Positions 1 through 8,713 of a DNA stretch of 51,864 nucleotides are shown here, one piece after another. The stretch spans positions 1 to 51,864 of the forward strand of contig NZ_AEJF01000160.1 of the NCBI RefSeq assembly GCF_001028175.1, written 5' to 3'. Made by a program: the position numbers and the translations under genes. Numbering within the stretch: position 1 is the first letter of the stretch; each line of letters begins with the position of its first letter. Under the pieces are notes generated by a model. It was not told the DNA's origin, made no database searches, and saw nothing but the letters and a program-made list of their open reading frames with translations. Source of the stretch: Caballeronia mineralivorans PML1(12). GTDB taxonomy: Bacteria; Pseudomonadota; Gammaproteobacteria; Burkholderiales; Burkholderiaceae.

Positions 1-458
1 CCCAGCCTGTTGGTCGCGAAACCCAGACGCGAACGGTGCTCGGCGAGCCATAGCAACGCGTCGAGCGCATCGTCAACCGGCGCGGGGAACGGGTGCTCCG
101 GCGCCATCCGGTAATCCACGCTCACAACCGCGCAATGTGAATCCACGGCCAACCGCGCAACCATCAGATCGTGGGTATCCAGATCGCCGACCACCCAGCC
201 GCCGCCGTGCAGATAAACCACGAGCGGTAACGGCTTCTTAGCTTCCACCGGCCGATAAACACGCGTACGTAATGCACGCCCGTCGAGCGGCAGAACCAGG
301 TCTTCAACGTCCACGCCAGCGGGACGGGGCGCGGCAAACTCACGCGCCACGTTCTGAAATTGCCGCCGGATCGCGAGCGGATCCGCGTCGGCGGGTAGTT
401 CCGGGAAAACTTTGGCGACCTTGGCGTAATAGGCGAGAAGGTCAACGTCGATGGTCAT
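1..458 (-). CDS. alpha/beta hydrolase (HSL-type esterase), N-terminal part
   Basis: Partial gene; its 3' end runs off the left edge of the window, so about 152 N-terminal residues are visible. The start ATG is at 458-456. Read on the minus strand, the protein contains VVYLHGGGWVVGD, the oxyanion-hole HGGG motif of the hormone-sensitive-lipase family. It is followed by DYRMAPEHPFPAP, the family's second signature, so it probably hydrolyses short-chain esters in the cytoplasm. The GxSxG nucleophile motif and the Asp/His of the triad would lie beyond the window and cannot be checked. No signal peptide is seen. The substrate is unknown. Family assignment is firm; physiological role is not. Confidence 0.85.
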   Translation of the reverse strand, partial: MTIDVDLLAYYAKVAKVFPELPADADPLAIRRQFQNVAREFAAPRPAGVDVEDLVLPLDGRALRTRVYRPVEAKKPLPLVVYLHGGGWVVGDLDTHDLMVARLAVDSHCAVVSVDYRMAPEHPFPAPVDDALDALLWLAEHRSRLGFATNRL

Positions 459-890
459 GCGCGGGTCTCCTGTGCAATTCGCCGCCCGGTCGGGTCGACG
501 GTTTTTGATTGTCGTTAAAATCTAAGCATCGCGCTTGACAGCGCAACCATTTCTAAAGTGCGTCGAGATATCGCCTTGTAAATCACGATAATCGGCAAAA
601 TCTCGACAAAGTAGTCGCAGAGCCTTGTGCGTCAAGGGTTACAACCTGAAACACTTTGTTACGGCGATGCCGGGATTATTCGCCCACAATCTCTTCAACG
701 GTCTCAACACGGATGTGATCGGATGCAGCGTTGGAAATCTACAACGTATTGATTTGCATTCGACGGTCGGCACGGTGCCGAATCCCAGCTTCAGGGACAT
801 GTTTGTTGCGGTCGTTGGCCGGTGGAAAATAGATCGGCCCATGTCCCACCCTTGGTCTCCTCGCGCTAACCCCGTAGCGTGTGGTTTTTA

Positions 891-915
891 GCGGGCTCCA
901 GGCCCGCTTTTTTTT
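891..915 (+). terminator. rho-independent terminator
   Basis: GCGGGC stem, 5-nt loop, GCCCGC, then eight T residues on the plus strand. No annotated plus-strand gene precedes it, so it probably ends an unrecognised transcript from the 459-890 region. Confidence 0.75.
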
Positions 916-944
916 CGTCTGTACAAACGTTTGCGTAAGAATTT

Positions 945-981
945 AAATGGTCACCGCGATTGTTCCGGCGACCATTTTTCG
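945..981 (+). terminator. second hairpin terminator
   Basis: AAATGGTC (945-952) pairs with GACCATTT (970-977), with an internal CCG/CGG extension, followed by TTTC on the plus strand. The same hairpin lies 30 bp past the stop of the leftward acyl-CoA synthetase gene, where the trailing T-run is poor, so it may serve both directions. Confidence 0.55.
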
Positions 982-1007
982 TTGTAGATATCAGAAGTTA
1001 TCCGCAA

Positions 1008-2738
1008 TCATGCAGTTTTAGCCTCTGTTAGCTTCAGTTCCTCGATCATCTTCGCCCGCATGACGAACTTCTGGACCTTGCCGGTGACGGTCATCGGCAA
1101 CTCGTCGACGAAGCGAATGTGCCGCGGAATCTTGTAGTGCGCGATCTGCCCCTGGCAGAACTCGCGAATGTCTTCGGGTGTCGCGTGCTCGCCTTGTCGA
1201 AGAACGATCCAGGCGCAGACCTCCTCGCCGTATTTGTCATCGGGAATACCGAATACCTGCGCCGATTGGATCTTCGGATGCCGGAACAGGAATTCTTCGA
1301 TCTCGCGCGGATAAATATTCTCGCCACCGCGAATCAGCATGTCCTTCAAGCGTCCGACAATATTGCAGTAGCCTTCGGTGTCGAGCGTCGCCAGATCGCC
1401 GGTATGCATCCAGCCGTCGACGATTGCTTCGCGCGTTTTTTCCTCGTCGCTCCAATACCCTTTCATTACCGAATAACCACGCGTGCAGAGCTCGCCCGTC
1501 TCGCCAACCGGGACGATTTCGCCGAGCGGATCAACCAGCTTCACCTCCAGATGCGGCTGGATCTGGCCAACGGTCGTGGTGCGTTTATCGAGGGGATCGG
1601 TGGTCGAGCTTTGAAACGACACCGGGCTCGTCTCGGTCATCCCGTACGCGATGGTGATTTCACGCAGGTTCATCTTGGCGACCACGCGCTTCATGGTCTC
1701 GATCGGACACGGCGATCCGGCCATGATTCCAGTGCGCAGGTGGCTCAGGTCGTACTTATCGAAGTTGGGAAGATCGAGTTCCGCGATGAACATCGTCGGC
1801 ACGCCATGCAGCGCGGTGCAGCGTTCTTCATCGACGGCGGCGAGCGTGGCGGCAGGATCGAAGGCTTCACCGGGGAACACCATCGTCGCGCCCACCGATA
1901 CGCACGCGAGCACCGCCAGCACCATGCCGAAGCAGTGATACAGCGGCACGGGAATGCAGAGCGAGTCCTGCTCGGTGAGCAACATCGAGTGCGCGATGTA
2001 GCGGCCGTTGTTCACCACGTTGTGATGCGTGAGCGTGGCGCCCTTGGGATTGCCGGTAGTGCCGCTCGTGAACTGGATGTTGATGGGATCGTGAGCCGTG
2101 AGCTTCGATTCAATCGCATCGAGTTGCGCTGTATTTAGGGGATTTCGACCTCGCGACATGACATCGGGGAAACGCAGCATGCCGGGCGTCGCACCTTCGC
2201 CCATCCGGATCACTGCTCGAAGGTCGGGGAAACGCGCGGCATCAAGTGAACCGGGTTCGGCGGTGGCGAATTCCGGCACGAGTGTTTGAAGCATCTCCAG
2301 ATACTTCGATGTCTTGAATTGTTCCGCCGCGATCAGCGCCCGGCAGCCGACCTTGTTCAACGCGTATTCGAGCTCAGCCAACCGATACGCCGGATTGATG
2401 TTCACAAGAATCGCCCCGATCCGTGCGGTGGCGAATTGCGTGAGCAACCATTCCGATCGATTCGGCGACCAGATGCCCACGCGGTCGCCGGCTTCTACAC
2501 CGAGCGATAACAAGCCGGACGCGAGGACATCGACTTCATCGGCGAATTCACGCCAGGTCCAGCGGATGTTTTGCTCGCGGAAGATCACGGCCGGGCGCTC
2601 GGAAAATCTCGCGGCGGTATCGCGCAGGAAGCGGGAAACGGTGGCGTCGCTCAAAGGAATGTCCGTTGAGCCGCGAACGTAGGATAGGCCGTCGCGTGGT
2701 TCGATCTGCGGCCCGGCGTGCGTTGGTAGGGTAGGCAT
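1008..2738 (-). CDS. AMP-binding acyl-CoA synthetase
   Basis: 576-aa member of the ANL superfamily, expected to activate a carboxylic (probably fatty) acid with ATP to the acyl-adenylate and transfer it to CoA. Visible motifs in order: P-loop FTSGTTGNPKG (about residue 223), YGMTETSP (about 365), HTGDLA (about 445), GRLKDMLIRGGENIYPREIE hinge region (about 463) and the C-terminal PMTVTGKVQK with the catalytic Lys. I chose the ATG at 2738 because GGAGGAG lies just upstream; the frame stays open to 2900 but that extension looks non-coding. Transcribed alone, and separated from the atp operon by a terminator. Chain-length specificity cannot be read from sequence; medium- or long-chain acyl, or a short-chain analogue, are all possible. 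Confidence 0.88.
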   Translation of the reverse strand: MPTLPTHAGPQIEPRDGLSYVRGSTDIPLSDATVSRFLRDTAARFSERPAVIFREQNIRWTWREFADEVDVLASGLLSLGVEAGDRVGIWSPNRSEWLLTQFATARIGAILVNINPAYRLAELEYALNKVGCRALIAAEQFKTSKYLEMLQTLVPEFATAEPGSLDAARFPDLRAVIRMGEGATPGMLRFPDVMSRGRNPLNTAQLDAIESKLTAHDPINIQFTSGTTGNPKGATLTHHNVVNNGRYIAHSMLLTEQDSLCIPVPLYHCFGMVLAVLACVSVGATMVFPGEAFDPAATLAAVDEERCTALHGVPTMFIAELDLPNFDKYDLSHLRTGIMAGSPCPIETMKRVVAKMNLREITIAYGMTETSPVSFQSSTTDPLDKRTTTVGQIQPHLEVKLVDPLGEIVPVGETGELCTRGYSVMKGYWSDEEKTREAIVDGWMHTGDLATLDTEGYCNIVGRLKDMLIRGGENIYPREIEEFLFRHPKIQSAQVFGIPDDKYGEEVCAWIVLRQGEHATPEDIREFCQGQIAHYKIPRHIRFVDELPMTVTGKVQKFVMRAKMIEELKLTEAKTA

Positions 2739-2916
2739 ATCGAAGGTCTCCTCCGTGGGATGGCGCGCTGCGGGACAAAGCGCCATGAAAGCGTTTCGGA
2801 AGGCTAATTGTGCATCGCGAGGGGGAGCTAGGGCATTGAGTCTTACCCGCAACGCACGCCCGAATGCGCGCCTGTCCGATATGCGGAAATGCGCGGACAC
2901 TCTTCATAAGACCCAT

Positions 2917-2945
2917 AAAAAAAAGCAGCCCGAAGGCTGCTTTTT
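2917..2945 (-). terminator. terminator of the atp operon (bidirectional)
   Basis: GCAGCC-cgaa-GGCTGC stem with eight A before and five T after on the plus strand. Read leftward it ends atpC transcription about 25 bp after the stop codon with a run of eight T. Confidence 0.9.
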
Positions 2946-2968
2946 CATTTCGTCAAACTCGCGAAAAC

Positions 2969-3394
2969 TTAGTGCTGACCGCGCAATTTTCGCAGCCGCT
3001 GAATCGCCGCGATCTGAGCCGTCGCGTACGCCAACTCCGCTTGCGCGGTTGCGTACTCGAGGTTCGAACCCGTGTTCTGCAGCGCTTCTTCCGCGCGCTT
3101 CTTCGCTTCGAGCGCCTTGGCTTCATCGAGATCCTGACCACGGATCGCGGTATCGGCGAGAACCGTCACCACGCCCGGTTGAATCTCGAGAATCCCGCCC
3201 GCGACGAACACAAACTCTTCGTCACCGTTTTCCGCTTCGATGCGCACCGCACCCGGGCGAATCCGCGTGATGAGCGGCGTGTGGCCCGGCAGAATGCCGA
3301 GTTCACCCGCTTCGCCCGGCAGCGCGACGAACTTCGCCCGACCCGAGAAGATCTGCTCTTCCGCGCTGACGACGTCTACTTGAATAGTTGCCAT
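2969..3394 (-). CDS. atpC: ATP synthase F1 epsilon subunit
   Basis: 141-aa epsilon subunit, the last gene of the operon. It sits in the central rotor stalk with gamma and inhibits ATP hydrolysis through its C-terminal helices. The N-terminal beta-sandwich is recognisable from VDVVSAEEQIFSG, LPGEAGELGILPGH and GGILEIQPG. The C-terminal helical hairpin is Ala/Glu-rich (EAKKRAEEAL, ending LRKLRGQH). The start at 3394 has AGGAG upstream. The frame stays open upstream through a palindromic repeat, which gives a spurious N-terminal extension. Length is normal for the family. Confidence 0.97.
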   Translation of the reverse strand: MATIQVDVVSAEEQIFSGRAKFVALPGEAGELGILPGHTPLITRIRPGAVRIEAENGDEEFVFVAGGILEIQPGVVTVLADTAIRGQDLDEAKALEAKKRAEEALQNTGSNLEYATAQAELAYATAQIAAIQRLRKLRGQH

Positions 3395-3409
3395 ATCGAC
3401 TCCTGTGTC

Positions 3410-3443
3410 GACGAGAGTGAGCGCTTCAGCGCTAACTCTCGTC
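3410..3443. repeat. palindromic repeat, copy 1 (atpD-atpC gap)
   Basis: Long hairpin with arms GACGAGAGT/ACTCTCGTC and inner AGCGC-TTCA-GCGCT, followed on the plus strand by CCCATGCAA. The core and the trailing CCCATGCAA recur at 5844-5885. It forms a stable RNA hairpin between atpD and atpC. Confidence 0.85.
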
Positions 3444-3458
3444 CCATGCAACCGACCC

Positions 3459-4853
3459 TTACTGGATCTTCTTGGCCTTTTCGAAGGCTTCGTCGATCGT
3501 GCCGACCATGTAGAACGCCTGCTCCGGCAGATGATCACACTCACCTTCCACGATCATCTTGAAGCCGCGGATGGTTTCCTTCAGCGGCACGTACTTGCCC
3601 GGCGAGCCCGTGAAGACTTCCGCGACGTGGAACGGCTGCGACAGGAAACGCTGGATCTTACGAGCGCGCGCAACGGCGAGCTTGTCTTCCGGCGCGAGTT
3701 CGTCCATGCCCAGAATCGCGATAATGTCGCGCAATTCCTTATAGCGCTGCAGCGTTTGCTGCACGCCACGCGTGATGGCGTAATGCTCTTCGCCAATCAC
3801 GTTCGGGTCGATCTGGCGCGAGGTCGAATCGAGCGGATCCACAGCCGGATAAATACCCAGCGAAGCAATATCACGCGACAACACGACGGTTGCGTCCAAG
3901 TGACCGAAGGTGGTCGCCGGCGACGGGTCGGTCAAGTCATCGGCGGGAACGTACACGGCTTGCACCGAGGTGATCGAGCCGGTTTTCGTCGACGTGATCC
4001 GTTCTTGCAGACGGCCCATTTCTTCAGCCAGCGTCGGCTGATAACCCACTGCCGACGGCATACGTCCCAGCAGAGCCGACACTTCCGTACCAGCCAGCGT
4101 GAAACGGTAGATGTTGTCCACGAAGAACAGCACGTCCAGACCTTCGTCGCGGAAATGCTCGGCCATCGTCAGGCCGGTCAGCGCCACGCGCAGACGGTTG
4201 CCCGGCGGCTCGTTCATCTGGCCGTACACCAGCGCAACCTTGTCCAGAACGTTCGAATCCTTCATTTCATGATAGAAGTCGTTCCCTTCGCGGGTACGCT
4301 CGCCAACACCGGCGAACACGGAGTAACCACCGTGTTCTTTAGCGATGTTGTTGATCAGTTCCATCATGTTCACGGTCTTGCCCACGCCGGCGCCACCGAA
4401 CAGACCAACCTTACCGCCCTTGGCAAACGGGCAGATCAAGTCAATCACCTTGATGCCGGTTTCGAGCAGTTCCGTCGACGGCGACAGTTCTTCGAACTTC
4501 GGCGCCTTCTGGTGAATCCCGCGCGTGACGTCCGAGTTGATCGGGCCGGCTTCGTCGATAGGACGACCCAGCACGTCCATGATCCGGCCGAGCGTCGGCT
4601 TGCCGACTGGCACGCTGATCGGCAAACCGGTGTTCTTCACCACCGTGCCGCGACGCAATCCGTCCGATGCACCCAGACAAATGGTACGAACCACGCCGTC
4701 GCCCAGCTGTTGCTGAACTTCGAGCGTCAGGTCCGAACCTTCCAAAACGAGCGCGTCGTAAATTCTCGGCATGTTGGAACGCGGGAATTCCACGTCGATA
4801 ACCGCGCCGATGCACTGTACGATCTTGCCTTCTACCAAAGCAGTAGTACTCAT
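3459..4853 (-). CDS. atpD: ATP synthase F1 beta subunit
   Basis: 464-aa catalytic beta subunit of F1. It binds and interconverts ADP+Pi and ATP at the alpha-beta interface. Walker A GGAGVGKT is at residues 153-160. GERTREGNDFYHEM carries the catalytic Glu region, and VLFFVDNIYRFTLAG is the Walker B segment. The family signature PAVDPLDSTS is present. The start at 4853 is preceded by AAAGGA; the in-frame upstream extension does not resemble the family. Length is exactly as expected. Lies between atpG and atpC in the standard order. Confidence 0.98.
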   Translation of the reverse strand: MSTTALVEGKIVQCIGAVIDVEFPRSNMPRIYDALVLEGSDLTLEVQQQLGDGVVRTICLGASDGLRRGTVVKNTGLPISVPVGKPTLGRIMDVLGRPIDEAGPINSDVTRGIHQKAPKFEELSPSTELLETGIKVIDLICPFAKGGKVGLFGGAGVGKTVNMMELINNIAKEHGGYSVFAGVGERTREGNDFYHEMKDSNVLDKVALVYGQMNEPPGNRLRVALTGLTMAEHFRDEGLDVLFFVDNIYRFTLAGTEVSALLGRMPSAVGYQPTLAEEMGRLQERITSTKTGSITSVQAVYVPADDLTDPSPATTFGHLDATVVLSRDIASLGIYPAVDPLDSTSRQIDPNVIGEEHYAITRGVQQTLQRYKELRDIIAILGMDELAPEDKLAVARARKIQRFLSQPFHVAEVFTGSPGKYVPLKETIRGFKMIVEGECDHLPEQAFYMVGTIDEAFEKAKKIQ

Positions 4854-4921
4854 CGCATTTCCTTTAGATACTTGATTCTTCACTCGCGCGACAGGCGCAG
4901 TTCGATTCGACGCTTGGGCGA

Positions 4922-5824
4922 TCAACCGACCGCTGCTGCGCCACCGACGATTTCTGACAATTCCTTCGTAATCGCTGCTTGCCGGCTCTTGTTGTACACG
5001 AGCTGCAATTCACCGATCACGGTCTTCGCGTTATCCGAAGCAGCCTTCATGGCGACCATGCGAGCCGATTGCTCCGATGCCATGTTTTCCGCCACCGCCT
5101 GATACACGAGCGCTTCGACATAACGCACGAGCAGTTCGTCGACCACGGTCTGCGCATCCGGCTCGTAGATGTAATCCCACGAGGTCTTCGGCGTGACCAG
5201 TTCGCTCTTCGAGTCGAGACCGTCCTTGCGCGCGAAATCGCTGGCCGACAACGGCAGCAATTGTTCGATCACGGCTTCCTGCTTCATCGTGTTGACGAAG
5301 CGCGTGAACGCCAGATACACCGCGCTGATCTTGCCTTCCGAATACAGGTCGAGCTGAACCTTGATCGCGCCGATCAGCTTTTCCAGATGCGGCGTGTCGC
5401 CCAGATGCGTGACTTGCGACACGGTCTTGGCCTTCAACCGGTTCAGGAAGCCCAGACCCTTGCTGCCGATCGCCGACGCTTCGATCGTCTGACCTTTCTG
5501 CTCCAGCTCCTTGAACTTCAGGAGCGCAGCGCGCAGCACGTTCGTGTTCATGCCGCCGCACAGACCTTTATCGGTCGTGACGAGGATCATGCCGGCCGCT
5601 TTCGCGCCCTTGTTCTCAACCATGAACGGGTGGCGATACTCAGGCGTGGCAGCGCTCATGTGAGCCGCGACGTCGCGGATCTTGTCGGCATACGGGCGTG
5701 CAGAGCGCATGCGCTCCTGCGCGCGGCGCATTTTCGACGCAGCCACCATTTCCATCGCCTTGGTGATCTTGCGCGTGTTTTGCACGCTCTTGATCTTGCC
5801 GCGGATTTCCTTCATTCCAGCCAT
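4922..5824 (-). CDS. atpG: ATP synthase F1 gamma subunit
   Basis: 300-aa gamma subunit, the rotating shaft inside the alpha3beta3 hexamer. The N-terminal coiled-coil helix starts MAGMKEIRGKIKSVQNTRKI and continues TKAMEMVAASKMRRAQERM. The C-terminal helix contains ASEQSARMVAMKAASDNA, both strongly conserved. The start at 5824 has AGGAG at proper spacing. It is separated from atpA by a 138-bp gap that carries the second palindromic repeat. Length is slightly above E. coli (287 aa), as I expect for this order. Confidence 0.97.
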   Translation of the reverse strand: MAGMKEIRGKIKSVQNTRKITKAMEMVAASKMRRAQERMRSARPYADKIRDVAAHMSAATPEYRHPFMVENKGAKAAGMILVTTDKGLCGGMNTNVLRAALLKFKELEQKGQTIEASAIGSKGLGFLNRLKAKTVSQVTHLGDTPHLEKLIGAIKVQLDLYSEGKISAVYLAFTRFVNTMKQEAVIEQLLPLSASDFARKDGLDSKSELVTPKTSWDYIYEPDAQTVVDELLVRYVEALVYQAVAENMASEQSARMVAMKAASDNAKTVIGELQLVYNKSRQAAITKELSEIVGGAAAVG

Positions 5825-5843
5825 TGCTTACTCCTTTGTCGGT

Positions 5844-5871
5844 CCGAGTTAGCGCTTTAGCGCTTACTCGG
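5844..5871. repeat. palindromic repeat, copy 2 (atpA-atpG gap)
   Basis: CCGAGT-t-AGCGC-TTTA-GCGCT-t-ACTCGG hairpin, followed by GGGCCCATGCAA. Core and 3' flank match the element at 3410-3443 in the same orientation. The outer stem differs in sequence but remains complementary, which suggests selection for the hairpin. Confidence 0.85.
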
Positions 5872-5962
5872 GGCCCATGCAAAGCTATCGAAGTGGCGCG
5901 GGATGCTTCCTTTCTTCCAGGAAGCGGCCCGCGCCGCTTCAAATTTCGATCAAATCCGAAGA

Positions 5963-7504
5963 TCAGTAAGCGCCCGACTTCTTGAAGTCCTTCAGCGCAG
6001 CATGCAATGCGCCGTCGTCGTCCTTCGACAAGTCTTTGTTATCTTCGATGCGCTTGATCATGTCCGCGTGCTTGGTCTTCAAGTAGTCGCGAAGACCCTT
6101 TTCGAACGGCAGCACTTGCGCGACTTCCAGATCGTCGAGATAACCGTTGTTCGCGGCGAACAGCGCAACCGCCAGTTCCCAAACCTGCAGCGGCTGATAC
6201 TGCGGCTGCTTCAGCAGTTCCGTCACGCGACGACCGCGCTCAAGCTGCTTACGCGTAGCTTCGTCCAGGTCCGATGCGAACTGCGAGAACGCAGCCAACT
6301 CACGATACTGCGCCAAGTCGGTACGAATACCGCCCGACAGCTTCTTGATGACCTTGGTCTGCGCTGCACCGCCCACTCGCGACACGGACACGCCTGCGTT
6401 AATAGCAGGACGGATACCGGCGTTGAACAAGTCGGTTTCCAGGAAGATCTGGCCGTCGGTAATCGAAATCACGTTCGTCGGAACGAATGCGGTCACGTCG
6501 CCAGCTTGCGTTTCAATGACCGGCAGTGCCGTCAGCGAACCGCTCTTGCCCTTCACTTCGCCGTTCGTGAACTTCTCAACGTAGTCTTCCGACACGCGAG
6601 CAGCACGCTCCAACAGGCGCGAGTGCAGATAGAACACGTCGCCCGGATACGCTTCACGGCCCGGCGGACGGCGCAGCAGCAGCGAAATCTGACGATACGC
6701 CCATGCTTGCTTGGTCAAATCGTCATACACGATCAGCGCGTCTTGACCGCGATCGCGGAAGTATTCGCCCATCGTGCAGCCCGCGTACGGTGCCAGGTAT
6801 TGCATGGCAGCCGATTCCGAAGCCGAAGCCGCCACCACGATGGTGTATTCCATCGCGCCGGTTTCTTCCAGCTTGCGCACCACGTTCATGATCGACGAAG
6901 CCTTCTGACCGATCGCGACGTAGATACAGAAGAGGTTCTTACCCTTCTGGTTGATGATCGTGTCGATGGCAACAGCCGTCTTGCCGCACTGGCGGTCGCC
7001 AATGATCAGCTCGCGCTGGCCACGGCCGACCGGCACCATTGCGTCGATGGACTTCAGACCCGTTTGAACCGGCTCCGACACCGACTTACGCCAAATCACG
7101 CCCGGTGCAATCTTTTCGACAGCATCGGTCATCTTTGCGTTGACCGGACCCTTGCCGTCGATAGGCACGCCCAGTGCGTCGACCACACGGCCGAGCAGTT
7201 CCGGACCCACCGGCACTTCGAGAATGCGGCCCGTCGTCTTGACGACGTCGCCTTCCGAAATGTGTTCGTATTCGCCCAAAATCACGGCGCCAACCGAATC
7301 GCGCTCGAGGTTCAGCGCGAGGCCGAAGGTGTTGCCCGGGAATTCGAGCATTTCGCCCTGCATCACGTCCGACAAACCGTGAATACGCACGATACCGTCG
7401 GTCACGGAAATCACAGTGCCTTGGTTGCGAACATCTGCGCTCGCGTCCAGACCCTGGATCCGGCTCTTGATCAGCTCGCTGATCTCAGAGGGATTGAGTT
7501 GCAT
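5963..7504 (-). CDS. atpA: ATP synthase F1 alpha subunit
   Basis: 513-aa alpha subunit, the non-catalytic nucleotide-binding partner of beta in the F1 hexamer. Walker A is GDRQCGKT (169-176), with Cys where E. coli has Thr; the catalytic-type Gly-Lys-Thr end is intact. Other family segments: AIGQKASSIMNVVRKLEE, YAGCTMGEYFRDRG, PAINAGVSVSRVGGAAQ (family signature) and the C-terminal ALHAALKDFKKSGAY. The start at 7504 is preceded by AGGAG. Length equals E. coli AtpA (513). Confidence 0.98.
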   Translation of the reverse strand: MQLNPSEISELIKSRIQGLDASADVRNQGTVISVTDGIVRIHGLSDVMQGEMLEFPGNTFGLALNLERDSVGAVILGEYEHISEGDVVKTTGRILEVPVGPELLGRVVDALGVPIDGKGPVNAKMTDAVEKIAPGVIWRKSVSEPVQTGLKSIDAMVPVGRGQRELIIGDRQCGKTAVAIDTIINQKGKNLFCIYVAIGQKASSIMNVVRKLEETGAMEYTIVVAASASESAAMQYLAPYAGCTMGEYFRDRGQDALIVYDDLTKQAWAYRQISLLLRRPPGREAYPGDVFYLHSRLLERAARVSEDYVEKFTNGEVKGKSGSLTALPVIETQAGDVTAFVPTNVISITDGQIFLETDLFNAGIRPAINAGVSVSRVGGAAQTKVIKKLSGGIRTDLAQYRELAAFSQFASDLDEATRKQLERGRRVTELLKQPQYQPLQVWELAVALFAANNGYLDDLEVAQVLPFEKGLRDYLKTKHADMIKRIEDNKDLSKDDDGALHAALKDFKKSGAY

Positions 7505-7562
7505 TAGTCACTCCTGATAGTCAATTCGGTCAATTCTTTACGTGCGCCGGCGCAAAAGCGCG

Positions 7563-8102
7563 TCAGGCGGACAGAGCCGTCTGCATGCTGGCGAGGCGCG
7601 CGCGGACCGAGGTATCGAGTACTTCGTCGCCTACCGTCACCCGCACGCCGCCAATCAGCGACTTATCGACTTCAACGGTAGGTTTCAGCTTGCAGTGGAA
7701 CTTGCGTTCGAGATTCGCGACAAGGTCGGTCAACTGTGCGCCTTCCAGCGGGAATGCGCTGACAATCAGCGCATCGGCCGCACCTTCGCGGGAATTCTTC
7801 AGCTCGTCGAACTGCACGGCAATTTCCGGCATCAGCGTCAGCCGGTGGTTGTCCACCAGCATCTGCACAAAGTTCTTGGCCTCCGGCTGTTTCGCGAGCG
7901 GCGATTTCACCGCCGACAACAACAGCTCGCTGACCTGATCGCGGCTCACTTTCGGGCTCGTCGCGATGGACAGCACTTCAGGCAGACGCGCAACCTGAGC
8001 CAGCTCCTCGACGAAGTCAGACCAGGCGGCGAGCTCACCCGCTTCGGCCACGCGGAACAAGGCTTCTGCGTACGGTCGGGCGATGGTTGCAAGTTCGGCC
8101 AT
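7563..8102 (-). CDS. atpH: ATP synthase F1 delta subunit
   Basis: 179-aa delta subunit, which ties the top of the alpha3beta3 hexamer to the peripheral b2 stalk. The N-terminal helical domain starts MAELATIARPYAEALFRVAE. The C-terminal half contains KLKPTVEVDKSLIGGVRVTVGDEVLDTSVRAR (split here only by reading), the conserved delta signature region. Two bases separate its start from the atpF stop, so translation is probably coupled. Confidence 0.96.
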   Translation of the reverse strand: MAELATIARPYAEALFRVAEAGELAAWSDFVEELAQVARLPEVLSIATSPKVSRDQVSELLLSAVKSPLAKQPEAKNFVQMLVDNHRLTLMPEIAVQFDELKNSREGAADALIVSAFPLEGAQLTDLVANLERKFHCKLKPTVEVDKSLIGGVRVTVGDEVLDTSVRARLASMQTALSA

Positions 8103-8104
8103 GA

Positions 8105-8575
8105 TCAGAGCTCGGTTTTGAGTTGATTCAGCATCTCGGCGTGAGCCGATTGATCGACTTCGCGCTTCAGGATCTGCTCGGCGCCCTTCACGGCCAGCGC
8201 CGCGACTTCGCCGCGCAATGCTTCGCGCGCTTTGACGACTTGCTGGTCTGCGTCGGCCTTCGCTTGTGCAATGATGCGCGCAGCTTCAGCCTGGGCGTTA
8301 GCCTTGATTTCGTCGGCGACAGCGACTGCGCGCTTTTCAGCATCCGCAATGCGCTGCTGGCCGTCGTTACGGGCTTGCGCGAGTTCCTGGTCGACGCGCT
8401 TATGTGCGGCTTCGAGTTCGGCCTTGCCCTTTTCGGCAGCCGACAGCCCGTCGGCGATCTTCTTCGCGCGCTCGTCGAGGGCGTTGATCAACGGCGGCCA
8501 CACGAACTTCATCGTGAACCACGCGAGGATCAGAAACACGACCATTTGCGCAAACAGGGTTGCGTTGAGATTCAC
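8105..8575 (-). CDS. atpF: ATP synthase Fo b subunit
   Basis: 156-aa b subunit. One N-terminal membrane helix (MNLNATLFAQMVVFLILAW) is followed by a long charged coiled-coil stalk rich in Ala, Lys, Glu and Gln. As a dimer it forms the stator linking Fo to F1 via delta. Length equals E. coli AtpF (156). Start at 8575 has AAGGA upstream. A 138-bp gap separates it from atpE. Confidence 0.97.
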   Translation of the reverse strand: MNLNATLFAQMVVFLILAWFTMKFVWPPLINALDERAKKIADGLSAAEKGKAELEAAHKRVDQELAQARNDGQQRIADAEKRAVAVADEIKANAQAEAARIIAQAKADADQQVVKAREALRGEVAALAVKGAEQILKREVDQSAHAEMLNQLKTEL

Positions 8576-8713
8576 GGTGTTTCCTTAAACGTTGCTAATC
8601 CGGAGAGTGAAACGGCAAGGCGCTCATCGAAAAAGTCGCATCGATTAAGCGCCGTCGCACGTTCCGTCCTGCGCTTGGTTGCTAAAAGCTCAAGCGCACA
8701 CTTCCGAGGAACC

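Larger units (their letters stand above)
459..1007. other. gene-free region with stacked rightward terminators
   Basis: About 550 bp between two leftward genes without a credible coding region. It is more AT-rich than its flanks. Inverted repeats occur at 793-801/840-847 (GGGACATG/CATGTCCC), and two rightward terminators lie at its right end. A TTGACA hexamer at 535-540 has no convincing -10 partner. The arrangement suggests a rightward non-coding transcript, but I cannot name an RNA family for it. Confidence 0.4.

Noticed and set aside
625..891. 88-codon frame in the left gene-free region and a resemblance of TCAAGGGTTACAACCTG (632-648) to the 3' part of 6S RNA
   Set aside because: The frame has no ribosome binding site or family. 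For 6S RNA I could not find the complementary 5' arm that should close the long stem, so the short match is probably chance.
1119..2138. Rightward open frame of about 340 codons opposite the acyl-CoA synthetase
   Set aside because: Antisense to a gene with all ANL motifs; composition (His/Arg-rich) is typical of mirror frames.
4979..7507. Long rightward open frames opposite atpG and atpA (about 290 and 530 codons)
   Set aside because: They lie fully antisense to conserved ATP synthase genes, are rich in Arg/His/Gln, and match the known artefact of GC-rich codon bias. No independent family is visible.
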